A stretch of DNA of 64,000 nucleotides, from positions 1,057,001 through 1,121,000 of the forward strand of contig NZ_HG916852.1 in the NCBI RefSeq assembly GCF_000577275.2, given 5' to 3'. Within the stretch, counting starts at the first letter, position 1. Each line of letters starts with the position of its first letter. This DNA comes from Rhizobium favelukesii (GTDB lineage: Bacteria > Pseudomonadota > Alphaproteobacteria > Rhizobiales > Rhizobiaceae). The notes below the pieces were generated by a model. That model was not told where the DNA came from and did not search any database. It saw nothing but the letters and a program-made list of their open reading frames with translations. The translations under genes were made by a program, and so were the position numbers. Shown piece after piece: positions 55,622 to 64,000 of the stretch.

Positions 55622-55978
55622 ATGTTGATTTTGATTGCTGGGCCTTACAGGTCCGGGACGCGGGACGATCCCGCAAAAATGGCAGCCAATTTGCAGCGGC
55701 TGGAGCAGCCCTCGCATAGGCTGTTCAAGGCCGGTCACGTGCCGATGATCGGGGAATGGGTGGCTCTGCCGGTGTGGAACGCCGCCGGCGGAAAGGCTGT
55801 TGGTGATGATCTCTACGAAGAGATATTCCACCCCGTTGCCGGTCGCCTGCTGCAGCTTTGCGACGGCGTGCTTCGGCTCGAGGGAGAATCGAAAGGCGCC
55901 GACAACGACGTTCGTATCGCGCGCGAACGCGGCATCCCGGTCTGGCACCGGGTCGAAGATGTTCCGGGCTGTGCCTGA
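55622..55978 (+). CDS. DUF4406 / deoxyribosyltransferase-fold protein
   Basis: A 118-residue protein starting MLILIAGPYRSGTRDDPAKM, then LEQPSHRLFKAGHVPMIGEW, LCDGVLRLEGESKGADNDVR and ARERGIPVWHRVED. The N-terminal GPYRSG and the ...GADNDV acidic loop resemble nucleoside 2-deoxyribosyltransferase-like DUF4406 proteins. The ATG at 55622 is preceded by GGAG. It is divergent from the DeoR-type regulator and probably regulated by it; nucleotide or sugar metabolism is inferred from that pairing. Confidence 0.72.
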   Translation: MLILIAGPYRSGTRDDPAKMAANLQRLEQPSHRLFKAGHVPMIGEWVALPVWNAAGGKAVGDDLYEEIFHPVAGRLLQLCDGVLRLEGESKGADNDVRIARERGIPVWHRVEDVPGCA

Positions 55979-56070
55979 AGCAGCTTGATTTTTGGAGGCC
56001 GGCTTGCCGGCCTCGATCTGTGCGTTTGCAGATAGCCGCGCTATAACGTCAGCATCGAAGGGAGTCGATT

Positions 56071-56688
56071 ATGCTGACATTGTATTTTGCGCCGCACACT
56101 TGCGCGCTTGCAAGCCTCATTGCGCTGGAGGAGTCCGGTCTGCCGTTCAAAACCAAGAAACTGAACTTCGCCGAAGCGGAGCAGCGTTCGCCAGAGTATC
56201 TCGAAATCAACCCGAAGGGCCGGGTCCCCGCGCTTGGGACGGAACGCGGCATCCTAACCGAAACGCCGGCAATCCTGGCCTACATCGCGCAGCTCGCGCC
56301 GGCCGCGCAGCTGGCGCCGCTCGATCCTTTCGAGTTCGCCCGCATGCAGGCCTTCAACAATTACATCTGCGCGACCGTGCATGTGAACCACGCGCATGGC
56401 CGCCGGGGCAGCCGATGGGCGGATGATCCGACGGCTCACGAGGCGATGAAGGCGAAGGTGCCGCAGACCATGAGCGAGTGCTTCGAGCTTATCGACGAGC
56501 GGATGCTGGAGGGCCCGTGGGTCATGGGCGAGTACTACTCGGTCGCCGACCCCTACCTCTTCGTCATGACCGGATGGCTGCGGTCCGATGGCGTCGATCC
56601 GATCCGTTTCAGGAAGTCGACGGCGCACTATGCCCAGATGATGGAGCGCCCGGCCGTCCAGCGAGCATTGGAGCGCGAGCAGGCATAA
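56071..56688 (+). CDS. Glutathione S-transferase family protein
   Basis: A 205-residue GST: LTLYFAPHTCALASLIALEE, the glutathione-site loop SPEYLEINPKGRVPAL (cis-Pro), LTETPAILAYIAQLAP, and a C-terminal helical domain with YYSVADPYLFVMTGWL. It probably conjugates or isomerises small electrophiles in the cytoplasm; the HTCALA start is that of beta-class bacterial GSTs. No operon partner is evident. Confidence 0.9.
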   Translation: MLTLYFAPHTCALASLIALEESGLPFKTKKLNFAEAEQRSPEYLEINPKGRVPALGTERGILTETPAILAYIAQLAPAAQLAPLDPFEFARMQAFNNYICATVHVNHAHGRRGSRWADDPTAHEAMKAKVPQTMSECFELIDERMLEGPWVMGEYYSVADPYLFVMTGWLRSDGVDPIRFRKSTAHYAQMMERPAVQRALEREQA

Positions 56689-56747
56689 CGACCATAGCCG
56701 AAGCGCGAGTGCGACGTTGGTATGGGTGGCGCCTGCAGCGCATGCGC

Positions 56748-57101
56748 TCACCCCTGGAAACGTGCGGCAAGCTTTTTCGGTGCGCGGAACCGCCAGGCGC
56801 CGATCAGCCGCTCTTTCAGTTCCGCGTCGCTGATTTCGCCGGCGCGCAAGGGCAGCGATGGCCAGCCGACATAGTGGTCGGTCTGATAGTAGATGTCGGG
56901 CGCCATCTCGATCAGACGTTCCTTATCGTCGATCGAGACGGAAAGCACGACGGTCTCGTTGTTCTTGACCGCCACAAAGGATTTGCCGCCCACCTTCAGC
57001 GCCGGGTTGCCGTAGGACGTGCTTTCCTCCACGCCTGGCAAATTCGCTTCCGCAGAAAGACGCTTGAGGCGCGCATATATCGTGTCGACGCTGTCGGTCA
57101 T
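56748..57101 (-). CDS. MmcQ/YjbR family protein
   Basis: A 117-residue protein: LPGVEESTSYGNPALKVGGK, FVAVKNNETVVLSVSIDD, APDIYYQTDHYVGWPSLPLR and ELKERLIGAWRFRAPKKLAA. These match the MmcQ/YjbR fold, sometimes called DNA-binding but without a proven role. Its ATG overlaps the stop of the upstream small gene by 4 bp. Confidence 0.88.
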   Translation of the reverse strand: MTDSVDTIYARLKRLSAEANLPGVEESTSYGNPALKVGGKSFVAVKNNETVVLSVSIDDKERLIEMAPDIYYQTDHYVGWPSLPLRAGEISDAELKERLIGAWRFRAPKKLAARFQG

Positions 57102-57328
57102 GGGCTCGCTCGAATGAAAAGCTCACGCAGACTAGCAGATTTCACGCACCTTGCGAGCGGTTGCGGTTCGGGCTTTGGCGTGCTTGGCTGCGGGCCGAGC
57201 GGCAGGTCCGCCAACGCGGTCGGTGACATCCGCGCCAGATCAGGATGGTACAGCGGATCCCGGTTGATATCAGCGCCGTAGGGCGGCTCTATTGTCTCGA
57301 CGCTAAAGAAAAACTTCAGGATTTGCAT
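57098..57328 (-). CDS. Small hypothetical protein upstream of the MmcQ/YjbR gene
   Basis: A 76-residue reading, MQILKFFFSVETIEPPYGAD then NRDPLYHPDLARMSPTALAD, with a proline-rich tail. GGAAG lies upstream and the stop overlaps the next ATG by 4 bp (ATGA), which argues for a real coupled gene. No signal, domain or known family. The first 35 residues look like ordered protein, the rest less so. Confidence 0.52.
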   Translation of the reverse strand: MQILKFFFSVETIEPPYGADINRDPLYHPDLARMSPTALADLPLGPQPSTPKPEPQPLARCVKSASLRELFIRASP

Positions 57329-57448
57329 GGCGTGCCTCGCTTCCTTTCAGGGTGGCGAACGGAGCATCTGCTCAACACAGGCACATTATTGCGGCCGGCC
57401 GGGCACGTTTCAATTGAGATTACCAATCTCGCAGTATAGAAAAACTAT

Positions 57449-58345
57449 ATGCGGAACCTGAACTCGGTCCACCTGAACGGATTGCGGGCGCTCGAAGCGG
57501 TGGGGCGGCTTGGCTCTCTGCAGGCCGCTGCAGAAGAGCTGGGTGTCTCGATCGGTGCGGTTAGCCAGCAGGTCATCAAGGCCGAAGCGCAGCTCGACCA
57601 CGTGATTTTCGAACGCAGGCCGAAAGGTATGGTCGCGACGGAGGCAGGCGCGCGATTGCTGGCCGGTCTGACGGAGGGCTTCAATGCCTTGTCACAGGCG
57701 GTGGCGACGACACAGCGACGCGACGACGGTATCCTGACAATCTCGGTGGCGCCGGTATTTGCTGCACGCTGGCTCGTCTATCGGCTCGATCGCTTTGCGG
57801 AAAGGCATCCCGAAATCAGCCTGCGGATGGATGCCACCACCCGCCTCGTCAATCCGGCGCTGTGCGATGTCGATATCGGCATTCGCGTCGGAAGCGGGCA
57901 GTGGCCGGATGTGAAGGCGGAATTGTTGCTTGCGCAGGAGGTCTTTCCCGTCTGCTCGCCAGCGATGGCGGCGCGGTTGCGCGAGCCCGCCGATATCCTC
58001 TCGCTTCCGGCGGTGATCGACGGCCGCGCCATGTTCACCTGGGAGGTTTGGATGCGCGAGGCTGGCCTTTCGGGTGCCACGCTTGAGACGCGCCACGTCT
58101 TCAACGACGCCTCGCTCTGCCTCGATGCGGCAATCGCAGGGCAGGGCGTCATGCTCGCCTGGCAGACTCTGGCGGACTTTGCCCTGCAGCAGGGACAGCT
58201 GGTCGCACCGTTTGCCATCCGCGCCAAAACCGGCTTCGGCCACTATTTCATAACGGCCGAAGGTTCGCGCGAGCCCAAGAGCGTCAGGGATTTCAAGGCC
58301 TGGATCCGTGAGGAAATGGCCGGCACCCTGAAGCTCTTTGCCTGA
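57449..58345 (+). CDS. LysR family regulator, GcvA-like
   Basis: A 298-residue LysR protein: LNGLRALEAVGRLGSLQAAA, EELGVSIGAVSQQVIKAEAQ (HTH), FERRPKGMVATEAGARLL, and the effector domain PVFAARWLVYRLDRFAERHP with FNDASLCLDAAIAGQGVMLA. This is the GcvA-like branch. It is divergent from the small gene/YjbR pair by 120 bp and convergent with a GST, whose stop directly abuts. A target among the neighbours is likely but not shown. Confidence 0.92.
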   Translation: MRNLNSVHLNGLRALEAVGRLGSLQAAAEELGVSIGAVSQQVIKAEAQLDHVIFERRPKGMVATEAGARLLAGLTEGFNALSQAVATTQRRDDGILTISVAPVFAARWLVYRLDRFAERHPEISLRMDATTRLVNPALCDVDIGIRVGSGQWPDVKAELLLAQEVFPVCSPAMAARLREPADILSLPAVIDGRAMFTWEVWMREAGLSGATLETRHVFNDASLCLDAAIAGQGVMLAWQTLADFALQQGQLVAPFAIRAKTGFGHYFITAEGSREPKSVRDFKAWIREEMAGTLKLFA

Positions 58346-59005
58346 TCAGACCGGCTCCTCGGAACGCGTCGCCTGCATGGCAATATAGGCCGGACGAGAC
58401 TGGCAGCGCTTGATCCAGGCGCTGATATTGGGATGGGCGTCAAACAGCGCCTGTTGCGTCTGCGCGTAGCGAAGCACCTCGGCGATATTGAGATCGGCGG
58501 CGGTGAAGCGGTTGCCAACAATGTAATCGTTGGTCGCCAGGTGCTTCTCCAGCGTCGCGAATGGCTTTTTCAGCGAGCGCACAGCAACGTTGATCGTCGC
58601 CTTGCCGTCGTCGCTGTTCTGCTTCTCATCGTCGTAGACGTAGACGATCCTCACCGAATGCGGTTCCACCTCGGTTGCCGCCCAGATCGTCCACATGGTC
58701 ATCAAACCGTCTTCCTCGACTGTTTTACCGGAAAGCGGTCCGCCATGCTTGCGCGCGAGATAGAGCGTGATGGCAAGCGACTCGTGCATCACGAGGTCGC
58801 CGTCCTTGATGCTCGGGATGAGCGCCATCGGATTGATCGCCAGAAAGTCCGGCGACAGCGTGTTGATCAACGCATCGGCGGCGAGCGGGTTGGCAAGGCG
58901 CCGCGCTTGAATGACGCGCACGGACTCGAATTCCAGCCCGAGCTCTTCCACCATCCAGTAAACGCGCGAGGCGCGCGAGCGATAGACCCCATAGATCGTC
59001 AGCAT
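58346..59005 (-). CDS. Glutathione S-transferase family protein
   Basis: A 219-residue [61 protein letters not shown] (glutathione-contacting E-S), and [20 protein letters not shown] then [13 protein letters not shown] in the C-terminal domain. Serine/cysteine-type bacterial GST. The stop abuts the LysR gene stop with no gap, so the two genes converge. Confidence 0.9.
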   Translation of the reverse strand: MLTIYGVYRSRASRVYWMVEELGLEFESVRVIQARRLANPLAADALINTLSPDFLAINPMALIPSIKDGDLVMHESLAITLYLARKHGGPLSGKTVEEDGLMTMWTIWAATEVEPHSVRIVYVYDDEKQNSDDGKATINVAVRSLKKPFATLEKHLATNDYIVGNRFTAADLNIAEVLRYAQTQQALFDAHPNISAWIKRCQSRPAYIAMQATRSEEPV

Positions 59006-59104
59006 GTCGATGTCCCCCTTGTTCGGCTGGCCTCAGGGTAGGAGCCGAAGCGTCACGGCGGAAGCTGCCAAGCCTTATGAATCGATGAAAGCTTTTGATG
59101 CATC

Positions 59105-60481
59105 TCAGGAGATGCGGTTGCGCTCGACCGTCAGTTGCCCATAGGGCGAGGAACCCGCCGTCGCCAGCTCGCCGGACACCTTCTTGTCCCATTCGAAACC
59201 GAGGACTGCACCGTCTGGTGTTTCCTGAAACACGTTGTCGGTGATGACGGCCGGTCCCGCGCCCTTGGCGACCGAGACGGCGCAGCCGACAGGCGCCTTG
59301 CGGATGATATTGCCGGTCACGACGAGATTACGCAGATAGGGTCCCCAACCGAGTTGCATGCCCCACCGCGGCGCACCTTCGATGACGTTGCCGGAGACCA
59401 GCGTATCGGCCTCGGCGGCGATGCCGATGCCGAAGCCGACCTCGTGTTCATAGGGGCCTTTCAAGGTCAGGTTGCGCACCACGTTGCCGGTGACGCTTGC
59501 CAGCCTGCCGCCCTGGTCGAAATTGGCGATCGAGATGCCGTTCGCCGCGCCATCCACCATGTTGTCGGAGACGAGGGCGCCCTGGAACTCGAATTCGACG
59601 TAGATCGCCGTCTCGCCCGAGCGCTGGCACTGGTTGCCGGTGATCTGGATGTTGGAGGCCGAGTTGGCGCGGATGGCGGTGAAGGCGCAATCGGAGATGT
59701 GGTTGTTCGCCACCATGACATTGTCGGCGCGAAAGATGTTGATGCCATTGCCGTTCTGGCCGGTGCCGCCGGCATTGGCCTTGATCCTGTGGATGCGGTT
59801 GCCGTTGACGACGCTGTTGTCGACCGCCTTCTTCCAGCGATGCACGAGAATGCCGCCATTGCCGCAGTCGAAGACCTCGTTGCCGGTGATCGAGAGGCCG
59901 TTGGCTTCGACGGCATAGATGCCGGATTGGGCGGCACCCGATATGCGGCTGCGCTCGATCCGTCCGCCGCATCGCTCGAGCTGGACGGCGTGTTTGCGGC
60001 TGCCGCCGATCTCGCAATTGTCGATCAGCACCTCGTCGACGCCGGTAAATTGCAGCAGCGCGCTGGCATAGTCGCCAAGCCAGCGGTTCTGCCCGTCGAT
60101 GACGATGTCCGACAGTTCGACGCGCTTGATGTTCTCTGCGCTGAAGAGGTGGCCGTCGCCGGTGTAGACGATGCGTGATGCGCCGGGCACGCCTGTTATG
60201 CGGGTATTCTCCGGTAGCACGAGATTGGAAACCTTGTAGGTGCCTGGCGGCAGGAAAACCGGGACATTTTCTGCGGCGGCCTGATCGATCATTTTCTGCA
60301 GGCTGACGCTTTTTCGATCGGCCGCGCTCGACGTCGTCTTGTACCGGACGGCATCGATCGGTCCGCGCAGATCGCCCTCCCGCGTGGTCGCGAAGCTGCG
60401 GAAGGCAATCAGCGTAAGCGCGGATGCTCCCGCAAGACGGAGCAGGTGACGGCGCGAGGAGACCAACGAACTGTTTTTCAT
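59105..60481 (-). CDS. Tat-exported parallel beta-helix protein (TIGR03808-like)
   Basis: A 458-residue protein with a Tat signal SSRRHLLRLAGASALTLIAF near the N-terminus, then VSLQKMIDQAAAENVPVFLP, PGTYKVSNLVLPENTRITGV, and about a dozen right-handed beta-helix rungs (for example ISGAAQSGIYAVEANGLSIT, NGNGINIFRADNVMVANNHI). This matches the TAT-translocated repetitive beta-helix family of Rhizobiales. The start at 60481 is chosen at the Tat signal; the frame is open far upstream. Likely a periplasmic polysaccharide-acting or binding protein. No catalytic residue identified. Confidence 0.87.
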   Translation of the reverse strand: MKNSSLVSSRRHLLRLAGASALTLIAFRSFATTREGDLRGPIDAVRYKTTSSAADRKSVSLQKMIDQAAAENVPVFLPPGTYKVSNLVLPENTRITGVPGASRIVYTGDGHLFSAENIKRVELSDIVIDGQNRWLGDYASALLQFTGVDEVLIDNCEIGGSRKHAVQLERCGGRIERSRISGAAQSGIYAVEANGLSITGNEVFDCGNGGILVHRWKKAVDNSVVNGNRIHRIKANAGGTGQNGNGINIFRADNVMVANNHISDCAFTAIRANSASNIQITGNQCQRSGETAIYVEFEFQGALVSDNMVDGAANGISIANFDQGGRLASVTGNVVRNLTLKGPYEHEVGFGIGIAAEADTLVSGNVIEGAPRWGMQLGWGPYLRNLVVTGNIIRKAPVGCAVSVAKGAGPAVITDNVFQETPDGAVLGFEWDKKVSGELATAGSSPYGQLTVERNRIS

Positions 60482-60613
60482 TCGGTAAGCTCTGCAGGAA
60501 ACGTGCCAGCGCACCTGTTTCATTTCGATACAGGCGACAGTTTCAGGAGCACGACGCTTGTCCGAACCTGCATCCCACTGGCCCTTCCGTTCTTTCCCGC
60601 TATCTTTGCACGC

Positions 60614-61624
60614 ATGAAACCAGACGCCTTGCTCTATCCCGCCCCCGAGGGGCTCTATTGTCCGGAGGGGGGATTCTATGTGGATCCCGTGCGACCGGTA
60701 GAGCGAGCGCTGATAACCCACGGCCATTCGGACCACGCGCGACCCGGCCACACAAACGTGCTCGCCACGCGACAGACGCTGGACATCATGCAGATCCGCT
60801 ATGGTGACGGCTTCTGCGCAAGCGAGCAGGCAGCGGCGTTCGCAGAGGAGATCCTGATCAATGGCGTCAGGGTCAGCTTCCATCCTGCCGGCCATGTGCT
60901 CGGCTCCGCGCAGATCGCCATCGAAAAGAACGGTACCCGCATCGTTGTCTCAGGCGACTACAAACGACGGGCGGACCCGACGTGCGCTGCCTACGTGCCG
61001 GTTCCCTGCGATGTCTTCATCACCGAGGCCACCTTTGGGCTGCCCGTCTTTCATCATCCGGATCCGGTCGATGAGATGGGCAAGCTCTATGCGTCGCTGC
61101 GCCAGTTTCCGGAGCGCACGCATCTGATCGGGGCCTATGCGCTTGGCAAGGCACAGCGGGTCATCCGTCTGCTGCGCGATACCGGTTATGACCAGCCGAT
61201 CTATATTCATGGCGCGATGGAAAGGCTCTGCGACTACTATGTAGGGCAGGGCATTGATCTCGGTGAGCTTCGCCCCGCGACCATCGAAAGTCGTGACAGA
61301 TCCGCCTTCATGGGAGCCGTCGTCGTCGGTCCGTCCTCTGCCTTTGCAGATCGCTGGGCGCGCCGCTTCCATGAACCCTTGCCGGCTTTCGCCTCGGGCT
61401 GGATGATGGTGCGTCAGCGCGCCAAACAGCAAGGCGTCGAACTGCCGCTCGTCATCTCCGACCATTGTGATTGGCCCGAGCTCACAGAGACAATCACCGA
61501 TCTGCATCCGGGGGAGGTGTGGGTCACGCATGGCCGTGAGGAAGCCCTGGTGCGCTGGTGCCAGCTGCAGGGAATCAGGGCCCGACCGCTCCACCTGGTC
61601 GGCTACGAAGATGAGGCCGATTGA
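60614..61624 (+). CDS. Ligase-associated DNA exonuclease (beta-CASP MBL)
   Basis: A 336-residue MBL/beta-CASP nuclease: ALLYPAPEGLYCPEGGFYVD, the metal motif ITHGHSDHARPGH, VSFHPAGHVLGSAQIAIEKN, VVSGDYKRRADPTC, FITEATFGLPVF and VWVTHGREEALVRW. This is the exonuclease that accompanies ATP-dependent ligases in alphaproteobacteria. The stop overlaps the ligase ATG by one base (TGATG). It probably trims DNA ends during repair. Divergent from the Tat beta-helix gene. Confidence 0.92.
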   Translation: MKPDALLYPAPEGLYCPEGGFYVDPVRPVERALITHGHSDHARPGHTNVLATRQTLDIMQIRYGDGFCASEQAAAFAEEILINGVRVSFHPAGHVLGSAQIAIEKNGTRIVVSGDYKRRADPTCAAYVPVPCDVFITEATFGLPVFHHPDPVDEMGKLYASLRQFPERTHLIGAYALGKAQRVIRLLRDTGYDQPIYIHGAMERLCDYYVGQGIDLGELRPATIESRDRSAFMGAVVVGPSSAFADRWARRFHEPLPAFASGWMMVRQRAKQQGVELPLVISDHCDWPELTETITDLHPGEVWVTHGREEALVRWCQLQGIRARPLHLVGYEDEAD

Positions 61625-63252
61625 TGAAAGCATTCGCCGACCTGCTCGACCGCCTCGTGCTCACCCCCAGCCGCAACGGCAAGCTGAAGCTGCTCACCGA
61701 TTACTTCCGAAACACCCCGGACCCGGATCGCGGCTACGGTCTTGCCGCCATTGCCGGCACGCTCGAAGTGCGCAACGTCAAGCCAGCCATGCTGCGCGAG
61801 TTGGTGCTGGAACGCATGGATGACGTGCTCTTTCGCTATTCTTACGACTATGTCGGCGATCTCGCAGAAACGATTTCCCTGGTGTGGGACAACGAGAAGG
61901 ACATCGAGCGGTCGCCGCTTGCCCAGCCGCGTCTCGGCGAGGTCCTCACGCAGATGAATGCACTCGGCCGCACCGAGGTACGCAGCTTCGTGCGCGATCT
62001 GCTCGACAGGCTGGATACCTCAGGTCGCTTCGCCTTCATCAAGCTCGCGACCGGGGCGCTGCGCATCGGCGTTTCCTCGCGTCTGGCGAAGCAGGCGCTC
62101 GCCGATCTCGGCAGCCGAGACGTGACGGAAATCGAGACGCTGTGGCATGGCCTGCAGCCGCCCTATGAATCCTTGTTTCGTTGGCTGGAAGGGCAGGGCG
62201 ACAAGCCGATCCTGGCAACGCCTGCAATCTTCCACTCCGTCATGCTCGCCAATCCGGTCGAGGAGGGGGATCTGGATCAACTTGATCCAGCCGAATATGC
62301 CGCGGAATGGAAATGGGACGGCATCCGCGTGCAGCTGTCGCGCTCCGGCGACACGCGCAAGATCTACTCGCGCTCCGGCGACGATATCTCAGGCGCGTTC
62401 CCCGATATCCTTGAGTCGATCAGCTTCGACGGCGTCGTCGACGGCGAGCTGCTGGTCGGGGGAACGAGACGCTCGAACAGCCCGACGCGCACCTTTTCCG
62501 ATCTGCAGCAACGCCTGAACCGCAAGACGGTGACGACGAAGATGCTCGACGAGTATCCAGCCTTCATTCGTGCCTACGATTTGCTTTTCGATCGGGAGGA
62601 GGACGTGCGTGGCCGCTCCTACGTCGATCGCCGTGCGCGTCTTGCGGAGGTCATCGATAGCGCGCCGCACGACCGCTTCGACCTCTCCCCTCTGGTGGAA
62701 TTCTCTTCATGGGACGAACTGGACGAGCTGCGGTCGATGCCGCCGGACCCTGTCATCGAAGGGGTGATGATCAAGCGCCGCGACAGCATCTATCAGGCCG
62801 GGCGACTGAAGGGGCCTTGGTTCAAGTGGAAGCGCAATCCCTACAATGTCGACGCCGTGCTGATGTATGCGCAGCGCGGCCACGGCAAGCGCTCGAGCTA
62901 TTATTCGGACTTCACCTTTGGTGTGTGGACCGAGACCCCGGAAGGAGAACAGCTGGTTCCCGTCGGCAAGGCCTATTTTGGCTTCACGGATGCCGAACTC
63001 GAAGTGCTGGACAAGTTCGTTCGCAACAACACGACGGAGCGGTTTGGCCCTGTGCGGGCCGTCAGAGCGGACAAGGACTTCGGCTTCGTCGTGGAAGTCG
63101 CCTTCGAAGGCATCAACCGCTCGACCCGCCACAAGTCGGGCGTGGCAATGCGCTTTCCGCGAATCGCGCGCCTGCGTCCCGACAAACCGTCCTACGAGGC
63201 GGATCGCCTTCAGACGCTGGTCGCCATGATCGATGCCAAGGGTCAGCAGTAG
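61624..63252 (+). CDS. ATP-dependent DNA ligase (LigB/Lig3-type, cisplatin-resistance family)
   Basis: A 542-residue ligase. N-terminal DNA-binding domain (FADLLDRLVLTPSRNGKLKL, SGRFAFIKLATGALRIGVSS), then the nucleotidyltransferase motif I AAEWKWDGIRVQ with the nucleophile Lys230, motif III FIRAYDLLF, motif IV EGVMIKRRDS, motif V FKWKRNPYNVDAVLM, and an OB-fold end. It seals nicks with ATP and is paired with the upstream exonuclease through a one-base overlap. Lhr helicase and PdeM phosphoesterase genes often found with it are not next to it here. Confidence 0.93.
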   Translation: MKAFADLLDRLVLTPSRNGKLKLLTDYFRNTPDPDRGYGLAAIAGTLEVRNVKPAMLRELVLERMDDVLFRYSYDYVGDLAETISLVWDNEKDIERSPLAQPRLGEVLTQMNALGRTEVRSFVRDLLDRLDTSGRFAFIKLATGALRIGVSSRLAKQALADLGSRDVTEIETLWHGLQPPYESLFRWLEGQGDKPILATPAIFHSVMLANPVEEGDLDQLDPAEYAAEWKWDGIRVQLSRSGDTRKIYSRSGDDISGAFPDILESISFDGVVDGELLVGGTRRSNSPTRTFSDLQQRLNRKTVTTKMLDEYPAFIRAYDLLFDREEDVRGRSYVDRRARLAEVIDSAPHDRFDLSPLVEFSSWDELDELRSMPPDPVIEGVMIKRRDSIYQAGRLKGPWFKWKRNPYNVDAVLMYAQRGHGKRSSYYSDFTFGVWTETPEGEQLVPVGKAYFGFTDAELEVLDKFVRNNTTERFGPVRAVRADKDFGFVVEVAFEGINRSTRHKSGVAMRFPRIARLRPDKPSYEADRLQTLVAMIDAKGQQ

Positions 63253-63362
63253 GCTTTTCTGGAGCAAAACGCCGCAGGGCCACCTTTTTCAACACAACGT
63301 GTGTTGGCGACCGCGCGCTTCCGGTGCAATTCTCGAACCGCCGGGAACAATGGAAGTGTGAA

Positions 63363-64000
63363 ATGACGTCAGACGAAGGTAATGCATTTTTCCGCCACCG
63401 CCGCATGGTTCTTGCCGGCCTGGCCGGAGCCCTTGTACTCCCGGGCATAGCAAGTGCATTCGAGGTTCCGGAGGTGCCAAAGCTGATCGATCATGATTAT
63501 GCCAAGGCCCGCAAGCGCTTCCGCACCAAGCTGCTCCAGAAGGGGCCGGCTCCCGACAAGTACGAACCGCTGGATGCGCCTCCGGAGGGCGAGAAGATTC
63601 TCTATCGGTCCGGCTACGGCGGCGAATTGGAGCTGGTTGCCTGGGTCTCCAAGTACAAGCGCGGTAGCAAGCCGAAGCCCGGCGTTCTTTTCCTGCACGG
63701 CGGCAACGCCATGGGTCTTGGCCACTGGGTTCTGCTCAAGACCTATGCCGATGCCGGCTTCGTGGTGATGATGCCATCGCTGCGTGGCGAAAACGGCCAG
63801 ATGGGCAATTTCTCCGGTTTCTATGACGAGGTGGATGACGTGCTTTCAGCGGCCGATCGTCTGCGCCATCTTCCGGGCGTCGATGCCGATCGTCTGTTTA
63901 TCGCCGGCCACAGCATTGGCGGCACGCTGACCATGCTTGCGGCGATGAGCAGCCACAAGTTCCGTGCCGCCGCGCCGATCTCGGGCAATCCGGACGCTTT
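63363..64000 (+). CDS. Exported alpha/beta hydrolase, 3' truncated by the window edge
   Basis: The frame is open from the ATG at 63363 to the last base without a stop, giving 212 residues. An N-terminal signal (RRMVLAGLAGALVLPGIASA) is followed by the alpha/beta-hydrolase core: GVLFLHGGNAMGLGHWVLLK (oxyanion region), ADAGFVVMMPSLRGENGQ, and the nucleophile elbow FIAGHSIGGTLTM. Closest to dienelactone-hydrolase/S9-peptidase-like exported hydrolases. Substrate unknown; the remaining catalytic acid and His lie outside the window. Confidence 0.83.
   Translation, partial: MTSDEGNAFFRHRRMVLAGLAGALVLPGIASAFEVPEVPKLIDHDYAKARKRFRTKLLQKGPAPDKYEPLDAPPEGEKILYRSGYGGELELVAWVSKYKRGSKPKPGVLFLHGGNAMGLGHWVLLKTYADAGFVVMMPSLRGENGQMGNFSGFYDEVDDVLSAADRLRHLPGVDADRLFIAGHSIGGTLTMLAAMSSHKFRAAAPISGNPDA

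Noticed and set aside
55995..56014. Perfect GC-rich palindrome (GAGGCCGGC / GCCGGCCTC) after the DUF4406 gene as a terminator
   Set aside because: Not followed by a T-run on either strand, so an intrinsic terminator is not supported; it is just a stable hairpin.

Overview
The window reads as an alphaproteobacterial chromosome segment, most likely from Rhizobiaceae and closest in layout to Sinorhizobium/Ensifer. Reasons: GC-rich coding throughout; a CcrM-type methyltransferase, mutY, DUF721, DsbA-like thioredoxin, smc and ppdK in one cluster; an APS-reductase type cysH next to cysD and cysN; betI-betB-betA; many small Rhizobiales-type hypothetical and DUF genes. No plasmid, phage or conjugation genes are visible. 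The assignment is inference from gene content, not from a database search.

Layout. 1-8 kb: end of a YqgE/AlgH protein, a zinc-ribbon metallopeptidase, then a minus-strand operon thrC - M16 peptidase - GNAT acetyltransferase - membrane GGDEF/EAL protein. 8-13.5 kb: lipoprotein, lipid-kinase-like protein, metallo-beta-lactamase fold hydrolase, HAD phosphatase, and a divergent ArsR regulator / NIPSNAP / ABM-monooxygenase unit. 13.4-14 kb: a decayed MNT-HEPN toxin-antitoxin pair. 14-26 kb: ccrM, mutY operon, DUF721-dsbA-smc, a hairpin-rich intergenic region that looks like a small RNA, and ppdK. 26-31.3 kb: small hypothetical genes, a DUF1499 membrane protein, a cupin - MBL - DCC1 operon, and tRNA-Gln(TTG) and tRNA-Pro(CGG).

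31.3-36 kb is the accessory part. Downstream of tRNA-Pro lies a decayed IS3-family element and then a gene of about 1007 codons made almost entirely of an 8-residue repeat. The octads are grouped in 17s (136 residues, 408 bp), and these modules alternate between two types (272 residues). One inserted base splits the gene into two open frames. 36-41.5 kb: ureidoglycine aminohydrolase, the sulfate-assimilation genes cysH, cysD, cysN and an Rrf2 regulator divergent from cysH. 41.5-47.7 kb: a DUF6152/membrane pair, a ParE toxin remnant, betA-betB-betI (no betC) with a perfect BetI-type operator, an HdeD-like protein and an orphan ParD antitoxin.

47.7-64 kb: an EAL-CBS-GGDEF protein, quinone oxidoreductase, an MFS exporter with a divergent Fe-S type regulator and two matched operators, a ReAV-type asparaginase, a DeoR regulator with a cluster of TCGTG sites in front of a DUF4406 protein, two glutathione transferases, a LysR regulator, a Tat-exported beta-helix protein, a ligase-associated exonuclease plus ATP-dependent DNA ligase, and a truncated alpha/beta hydrolase at the right edge.

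Recurring themes are choline/betaine osmoprotection, sulfur assimilation, cyclic-di-GMP turnover, cell-cycle DNA methylation and chromosome organisation, and small regulator-target pairs with visible operators. The most unusual object is the octad-repeat gene at 32.7-35.8 kb.
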